Below are positions 7,386 through 10,163 of a DNA stretch of 10,163 nucleotides, in pieces (the first letter of the stretch is position 1; the number at the start of each line of letters is the position of its first letter). A model generated the notes under the pieces. The model ran no database searches. It was not told where the DNA came from and was given only the letters and a program-made list of their open reading frames with translations. Both the position numbers and the translations under genes were made by a program. Origin of the DNA: Treponema sp. (GTDB lineage: Bacteria; Spirochaetota; Spirochaetia; Treponematales; Treponemataceae); contig JALNVF010000118.1 of the NCBI GenBank assembly GCA_023231445.1, forward strand, positions 1 to 10,163, given 5' to 3'.

Positions 7386-7422
7386 TTCCCGGACCGTTTG
7401 ACAGGATCAATCGGTCCGGGAA
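7386..7422 (+). terminator. Long perfect hairpin after the cluster, probable terminator or 3' end stabiliser
   Basis: The arms TTCCCGGACCG (7386-7396) and CGGTCCGGGAA (7412-7422) are perfectly complementary over 11 bp. After one T-T mismatch, four more pairs (7398-7401 with 7407-7410) close a 5-nt loop. It begins 48 nt after the stop of the bactofilin-like gene. No T-run follows on either strand, so it is not a classic intrinsic terminator. It could work with Rho, protect the mRNA end, or be a small repeated element. Confidence 0.5.
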
Positions 7423-7614
7423 ATGTAATCGCGTTCAGAAGAAACCGTTTCGGATGCAATCCGGCATACGCTTGTCGATCGTCTTTATGTTTATATTTTA
7501 TATGTATGCAGAGCACAGCTTGCAGCTGATTGTCTGTGAGAGGGGGAACTGGCGATACGAGTTATCTATACATAAGCTGTGGAATAGTTTATTCATTCGT
7601 GATATTTCTTTATT
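7423..7614. other. Intergenic stretch without a recognisable gene
   Basis: I see no open frame with a ribosome site in this stretch between the cluster hairpin and the end of the minus-strand membrane protein gene. It has only tiny inverted repeats (for example CGGAT-GCA-ATCCG at 7451-7463), and it has AT-rich patches. It may hold 3' untranslated sequence of both converging transcripts, or a small RNA that cannot be seen by eye. Confidence 0.4.
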
Positions 7615-7968
7615 TTAATCCTGAACCGTTTTCCGGTATTCAACTTCTTCTTCAATAATGACTGTCGCGGTACTGTTCTGTTTGTCCAGTCTGACATTTC
7701 GGAAATACAGGCCGATATCAACACTTATTTCTATTATATTCAGGAAATAAAATATCCATCCGAGATAAAACAGTGTATTCAACGGTGTTCCCGGTGTAGC
7801 AAAAAGTATAAATTTACGCGAAATCCCGAATATGTATCCGATCCACAGAAATACTTCAAAAAACAGGCTTTTACCTTTTGCGGTACGCGACACCCATGAC
7901 CGGTAAATTGAAACGGGCCATGAAAGACCGAAACATAAAATCATAAGTGCTTCAAACAAATCTATCAT
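7615..7968 (-). CDS. Small three-helix membrane protein, PQ-loop/SemiSWEET-like
   Basis: The 117-residue product has hydrophobic helices at about residues 5-22, 37-58 and 64-88. A conserved loop GLSWPVSIYRSWVSRTAKGK (about 14-33) follows the first helix. The SWP with following Arg/Lys-rich SRTAKGKS stretch resembles the PQ-loop of SemiSWEET and related half-transporters, which dimerise to move sugars or other small solutes. Three helices and about 90-120 residues fit this family. The C-terminal tail is polar and acidic (IIEEEVEYRKTVQD). ATG at 7968 is preceded by GGAGG (7976-7980) 7 nt upstream. It is divergent from the LysR gene, which often regulates such a neighbour. The substrate is unknown, and the match is to a fold pattern rather than a named transporter. 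Confidence 0.75.
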   Translation of the reverse strand: MIDLFEALMILCFGLSWPVSIYRSWVSRTAKGKSLFFEVFLWIGYIFGISRKFILFATPGTPLNTLFYLGWIFYFLNIIEISVDIGLYFRNVRLDKQNSTATVIIEEEVEYRKTVQD

Positions 7969-8020
7969 ATTTATTCCTCCCTGTTGTTATGCTTGTTCAT
8001 CCTGACTGCTGTTGATGCAA

Positions 8021-8049
8021 AGTATATACTATGGCATAGTATGTGTGAA
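8021..8049 (-). promoter_or_regulatory. Promoter of the PQ-loop-like gene
   Basis: On the minus strand a -35 box TTCACA (complement of 8044-8049) is separated by 17 bp from a -10 box TATACT (complement of 8021-8026). Each differs from consensus at one position. The start of transcription would fall near 8014, leaving a leader of about 45 nt. The spacer is filled by a 17-nt palindrome, which suggests direct repression or other control at this site. Confidence 0.6.
8026..8042. promoter_or_regulatory. Perfect 17-nt palindrome, likely operator in the divergent control region
   Basis: The sequence ATACTATGGCATAGTAT has two 8-base arms that are exact inverted copies around a central G. It fills the spacer of the PQ-loop-like gene promoter and lies just upstream of the presumed LysR promoter. 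A protein bound here would block or remodel that promoter. LysR-type proteins usually bind a T-N11-A dyad. This palindrome does not have that exact spacing (it has T-N13-A and T-N7-A), so the binding protein is inferred only from position. Confidence 0.55.
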
Positions 8050-8052
8050 GAA

Positions 8053-8058
8053 TATAAT
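8053..8058 (+). promoter_or_regulatory. Probable -10 element of the LysR gene
   Basis: A perfect TATAAT lies 43 nt before the ATG at 8101. The expected -35 position (about 8030-8035) holds only TATGGC and overlaps the palindrome, so this promoter would be weak or activator-dependent. A second candidate, TATACT, lies at 8062-8067 with an equally poor -35. Confidence 0.35.
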
Positions 8059-8100
8059 TGATATACTGTATATATCGAATTGATATGGATGGGAGAATGT

Positions 8101-8994
8101 ATGGCGGATGTTAATTATGATTATTACCGGATTTTCTATTATGTAGCAAAATACGGAAGTTTTACGAAAGCTGCTAATATTCTGGACAGTGACCAGCCGA
8201 ACGTAACACGCGCCGTAAACAGACTGGAGTCGGAACTCGGCTGCAAATTATTTACGCGCAGCAGCAGAGGTGCTGTACTGACTCCTGAAGGTACGTCTTT
8301 GTATGCACACATTGAACCTGCCTGTGTACAGATTGCGGAAGGTGAAAACGAACTTGCAGGAATCCGCAGTATGCACAATGGTACTGTTTCCATAGGAGCA
8401 AGCGAAACGGCTCTTCATCTGTTACTTCTTGAAAAACTGCGGGAATACCACGGGCTGTATCCGAATATCAGGCTTCGTATTTCAAATCATTCGACACCTC
8501 AGGCACTGGCCGCACTTGAGCGGGGTATTGTCGATTTTGCCGTTGTGACGACGCCTGTTTCTGTTGAAAAACCGCTTATCTGGACAGAACTTGTTTCGTT
8601 TACGGAAATACTTATAGGAGGAACGTCTTTTATTCCTCTTGCAAACCGGCCCCTGGAGTTTTCAGAACTGAACAAGTATCCGGTTATCTGCCTTGGAGAG
8701 GAGACAATGACGTACCGGTTTTACAATGAACTTTTTATGGAACACAATCTGATATTCCGTCCTGATACCGAGGCGGCTACTGCCGACCAGATTCTGCCGC
8801 TTGTACAGTGTAATCTGGGACTTGGGTTTCTTCCGGCACCGCTTGCGCAGGAAGCACTGAAAAACGGCAGTGTCGTCCGTATCCCGCTGAAAGAGGAAGT
8901 TCCTCCGAGGCATATCAGTCTTGTTCAGGACAGCAGGAAAACACTGAGTATAGCAGCGGACAGGTTTGTACGGATGCTGCCGGATAAACACTGA
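8101..8994 (+). CDS. LysR-family transcriptional regulator
   Basis: The 297-residue product is a normal-length LysR-type regulator. Its N-terminal winged helix-turn-helix (about 8-64) shows FYYVAKYGSFTKAANIL, then DQPNVTRAVNRLESELGCKL, FTRSSRGAVLTPEG and a linker helix. This is the textbook pattern with LE..LG..LF.R...G..LT..G. The rest (about 90-290) is the periplasmic-binding-protein-like effector domain, with VSIGASETALHLLLLEKLREY and LERGIVDFAVVTTP as its first strand-helix units. The effector cannot be read from sequence. ATG 8101 has GGGAGA 4 nt upstream. A TTG at 8080 and an ATG at 8089 in the same frame lack a ribosome site. It is divergent from the PQ-loop-like gene and probably controls it, and perhaps itself, through the palindrome at 8026-8042. 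Confidence 0.93.
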   Translation: MADVNYDYYRIFYYVAKYGSFTKAANILDSDQPNVTRAVNRLESELGCKLFTRSSRGAVLTPEGTSLYAHIEPACVQIAEGENELAGIRSMHNGTVSIGASETALHLLLLEKLREYHGLYPNIRLRISNHSTPQALAALERGIVDFAVVTTPVSVEKPLIWTELVSFTEILIGGTSFIPLANRPLEFSELNKYPVICLGEETMTYRFYNELFMEHNLIFRPDTEAATADQILPLVQCNLGLGFLPAPLAQEALKNGSVVRIPLKEEVPPRHISLVQDSRKTLSIAADRFVRMLPDKH

Positions 8995-9018
8995 TTACTA
9001 CACGTGATAGTAATCAGT
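8990..9018. terminator. Perfect 11-bp hairpin overlapping the LysR stop codon
   Basis: ACTGATTACTA (8990-9000) pairs with TAGTAATCAGT (9008-9018) around a 7-nt loop. The LysR TGA (8992-8994) lies inside the left arm. No T-run follows on the plus strand. It sits between convergent genes and may help end transcription from both sides. Confidence 0.4.
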
Positions 9019-9029
9019 AAATCTGTGTA

Positions 9030-9052
9030 AACCGCTGCTGCCTGAAGCGGTT
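9030..9052. terminator. Second hairpin between the convergent LysR and Mrp genes
   Basis: AACCGCT (9030-9036) pairs with AGCGGTT (9046-9052) around a 9-nt loop, 7 nt past the Mrp stop when read on the minus strand. On that strand it is followed by only three T (TTTACAC), so as an intrinsic terminator it is poor. It may act together with the first hairpin. Confidence 0.4.
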
Positions 9053-9059
9053 CTAGCTT

Positions 9060-9890
9060 CTACCGGCCGGTAAGTGCTTTTACAAGCGGCTCCAGTTCCG
9101 GTTCGTCCACCATTTCGATGGTACCTGCATCGGCAGCTGAAGCTAGTTCCGGGTTTATCGGCAGTCTGCACACTGTCTGTACTCCGTGCTTTTCTGCAAT
9201 TTCATCTATGTGGCTTTCGCCGAATATATGATGCACTTTGCCGCAGTCGGGACAGGTGAAATAGCTCATATTTTCAACGAGTGCAAGAACGGGAATATTC
9301 ATCATGCCTGCCATCTTAACCGCTTTTTCAACGATCATACTCACGAGTTCCTGCGGTGATGTGACGACGACGATACCGTCGACCGGCAGCGACTGGAATA
9401 CGGTAAGTGCAACATCACCCGTTCCCGGAGGCATATCTACATACATGTAATCAATATCACCCCAGACGACGTCCGTCCAGAACTGTTTTACAGCGCCGGC
9501 AATAAGCGGACCACGCCATATGACCGGGTCGGTATCATGCTCAAGCAGCAGGTTCAGAGACATAATGGAAACGCCGTTTGTGCTCACGACAGGATACATT
9601 TCATTTTCACTGCCGGCTGCCTTTCCGGTAAGGCCGAATCCTTTCGGAATAGAAGGACCTGTTATATCGGCGTCAAGAACGGCAGTTTTAAATCCGCTGC
9701 GGCTTGTCTGAACAGCAAGCAGTGACGTTACCATACTTTTACCCACGCCGCCTTTGCCGCTTATGACAGCTATGACTTTTTTTACGTGCGACTTTGCATT
9801 CAGTTTTGCACGGAAATCTGTTTGGTCCGAAGCGCGGTCACTGCAGTTTTCGCTGCAGGATCCGCAGTCATGATTACATGATTCACTCAT
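9060..9890 (-). CDS. mrp: Mrp/NBP35-family P-loop ATPase, iron-sulfur cluster carrier
   Basis: The 276-residue product belongs to the Mrp/ApbC/NBP35 ATPases, which hold a [4Fe-4S] cluster at a dimer interface and pass it to target proteins in the cytoplasm. The deviant Walker A SGKGGVGKS is at 44-52, the DADITGPS switch at 73-80 and YVDMPPGTGD at 150-159. The bridging CPDC motif is at 213-216. The N-terminus has four cysteines (C5, C9, C12, C16), like the extra cluster of the NBP35 branch. The DUF59/MIP18 domain found at the start of many bacterial Mrp proteins is absent. ATG 9890 is preceded by CAGGAG with a 10-nt spacing, slightly long. It is divergent from the DUF134 gene, a common neighbour of this Mrp type in anaerobes, and converges on LysR. 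The family is certain; the client proteins are unknown. Confidence 0.95.
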   Translation of the reverse strand: MSESCNHDCGSCSENCSDRASDQTDFRAKLNAKSHVKKVIAVISGKGGVGKSMVTSLLAVQTSRSGFKTAVLDADITGPSIPKGFGLTGKAAGSENEMYPVVSTNGVSIMSLNLLLEHDTDPVIWRGPLIAGAVKQFWTDVVWGDIDYMYVDMPPGTGDVALTVFQSLPVDGIVVVTSPQELVSMIVEKAVKMAGMMNIPVLALVENMSYFTCPDCGKVHHIFGESHIDEIAEKHGVQTVCRLPINPELASAADAGTIEMVDEPELEPLVKALTGR

Positions 9891-9939
9891 AAAATAGATG
9901 CTCCTGTATATAAAATTGGCGTATGCTCATAATTATTTC

Positions 9940-9967
9940 AGTATACCGAATAACGGGCATATGTCAA
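9940..9967 (-). promoter_or_regulatory. Promoter of the mrp gene
   Basis: Read on the minus strand there is a perfect -35 TTGACA (complement of 9962-9967), a 16-bp spacer and a -10 TATACT (complement of 9940-9945). The leader before the ATG would be about 40 nt and includes the CAGGAG ribosome site (complement of 9901-9906). Confidence 0.6.
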
Positions 9968-9987
9968 TAACGGAAAGGCTTTTATAG

Positions 9988-10016
9988 TTGACAGTTCTTT
10001 TTGGTCCGACTACGAT
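9988..10016 (+). promoter_or_regulatory. Promoter of the DUF134 gene
   Basis: A perfect -35 TTGACA (9988-9993) is followed after 17 bp by TACGAT (10011-10016), two bases from the -10 consensus. The start would be near 10023, about 20 nt before the ATG at 10045, with GGAG (10034-10037) as ribosome site. It points away from the mrp promoter, and the two -35 boxes are only 20 bp apart, so both genes could share control. Confidence 0.5.
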
Positions 10017-10044
10017 ACATACTGCAATTGTATGGAGAACAGTA

Positions 10045-10163
10045 ATGCCCAGACCTGTAAAATGGCGCCGTATTGAAAATCTTCCTTCTGTTCCGTTTTT
10101 TATTCCTTCGGAAACAGGAATTGCGGAAGTACCTGAGATCATAATAAAACTTGAAGAGCTTGA
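10045..10163 (+). CDS. DUF134 (UPF0251) family protein, N-terminal fragment (3' end outside the window)
   Basis: The first 39 codons are present, beginning MPRPVKWRRIENLPSVPFFI and continuing with a Pro-containing acidic loop and IIIKLEELE. This opening (M-x-RP-x-K-x-RR, then LP, then F.P, then I.L..EELE) is the typical start of DUF134 proteins. These are small and carry a sigma-factor-like helix-turn-helix further on, and are probably DNA-binding; that part lies outside the window. The gene starts divergently from mrp, a recurring arrangement, and its product may regulate metal or iron-sulfur related genes, which is unproven. Confidence 0.8.
   Translation, partial: MPRPVKWRRIENLPSVPFFIPSETGIAEVPEIIIKLEEL

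Noticed and set aside
7451..7463. Small CGGAT/ATCCG hairpin in the gene-poor stretch
   Set aside because: Five pairs with a 3-nt loop and no surrounding structure or RNA-gene features.
8080..8100. TTG or ATG starts upstream of the LysR ATG
   Set aside because: Neither has a ribosome site; ATG 8101 does, and family length fits 297 residues.
8662..8991. Minus-strand open frame opposite the LysR gene
   Set aside because: Arg/Cys/His-rich translation typical of antisense shadows; the plus strand has a clear LysR effector domain.

Overview
The window holds one long plus-strand gene cluster of an unusual kind (about 157-7422), followed by a short set of ordinary genes: a small membrane protein, a LysR-type regulator, an Mrp/NBP35 P-loop ATPase, and the start of a DUF134 (UPF0251) gene. 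Base composition is moderate and T-rich, and Shine-Dalgarno sites are strong (GGAGG or GGAG variants before nearly every gene). Promoters fit the sigma-70 consensus well. The Mrp/DUF134 pair and the SPFH/zinc-ribbon protein are common in anaerobes such as Treponema-like spirochaetes and Clostridia. I lean towards one of these, but the sequence alone does not decide.

Region 1 (1-136) is the last 44 codons of an unidentified gene ending in a membrane helix. Region 2 (157-7422) begins with a good promoter and runs through six same-strand genes. They are an SPFH (stomatin/prohibitin-like) protein with three C-terminal zinc ribbons of the YdjI/COG4260 type; a four-helix membrane protein with a cytoplasmic tail; and a 675-residue protein with a two-helix membrane hairpin, a long helical region and an acidic tail. 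Next come two paralogous helical proteins, the second with a serine-rich, repetitive N-terminal extension. The last is a bactofilin-like beta-helix protein with cysteines repeated at rung spacing. Genes 3, 4 and 5 are packed tightly (2 nt apart, then an ATGA overlap). The cluster ends with a perfect 11-bp-stem hairpin.

Region 3 (7423-8100) contains a gene-poor stretch and then a minus-strand PQ-loop/SemiSWEET-like small membrane protein. It is divergent from the LysR regulator gene, and the shared control region has a 17-nt palindrome lying exactly in the promoter spacer. Region 4 (8101-10163) has LysR converging on the Mrp ATPase gene, with two hairpins between them. Mrp diverges from the DUF134 gene, and each has its own recognisable promoter.

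The main candidate for an undescribed system is the six-gene cluster. It joins a membrane-microdomain scaffold (SPFH) to integral membrane coiled-coil proteins, a duplicated helical protein pair and a polymerising beta-helix. By analogy with the B. subtilis ydjFGHI (PspA/SPFH) operon, I infer a membrane-associated scaffold or envelope-stress assembly. No gene in it shows an enzymatic motif I recognise, so the function is unproven.
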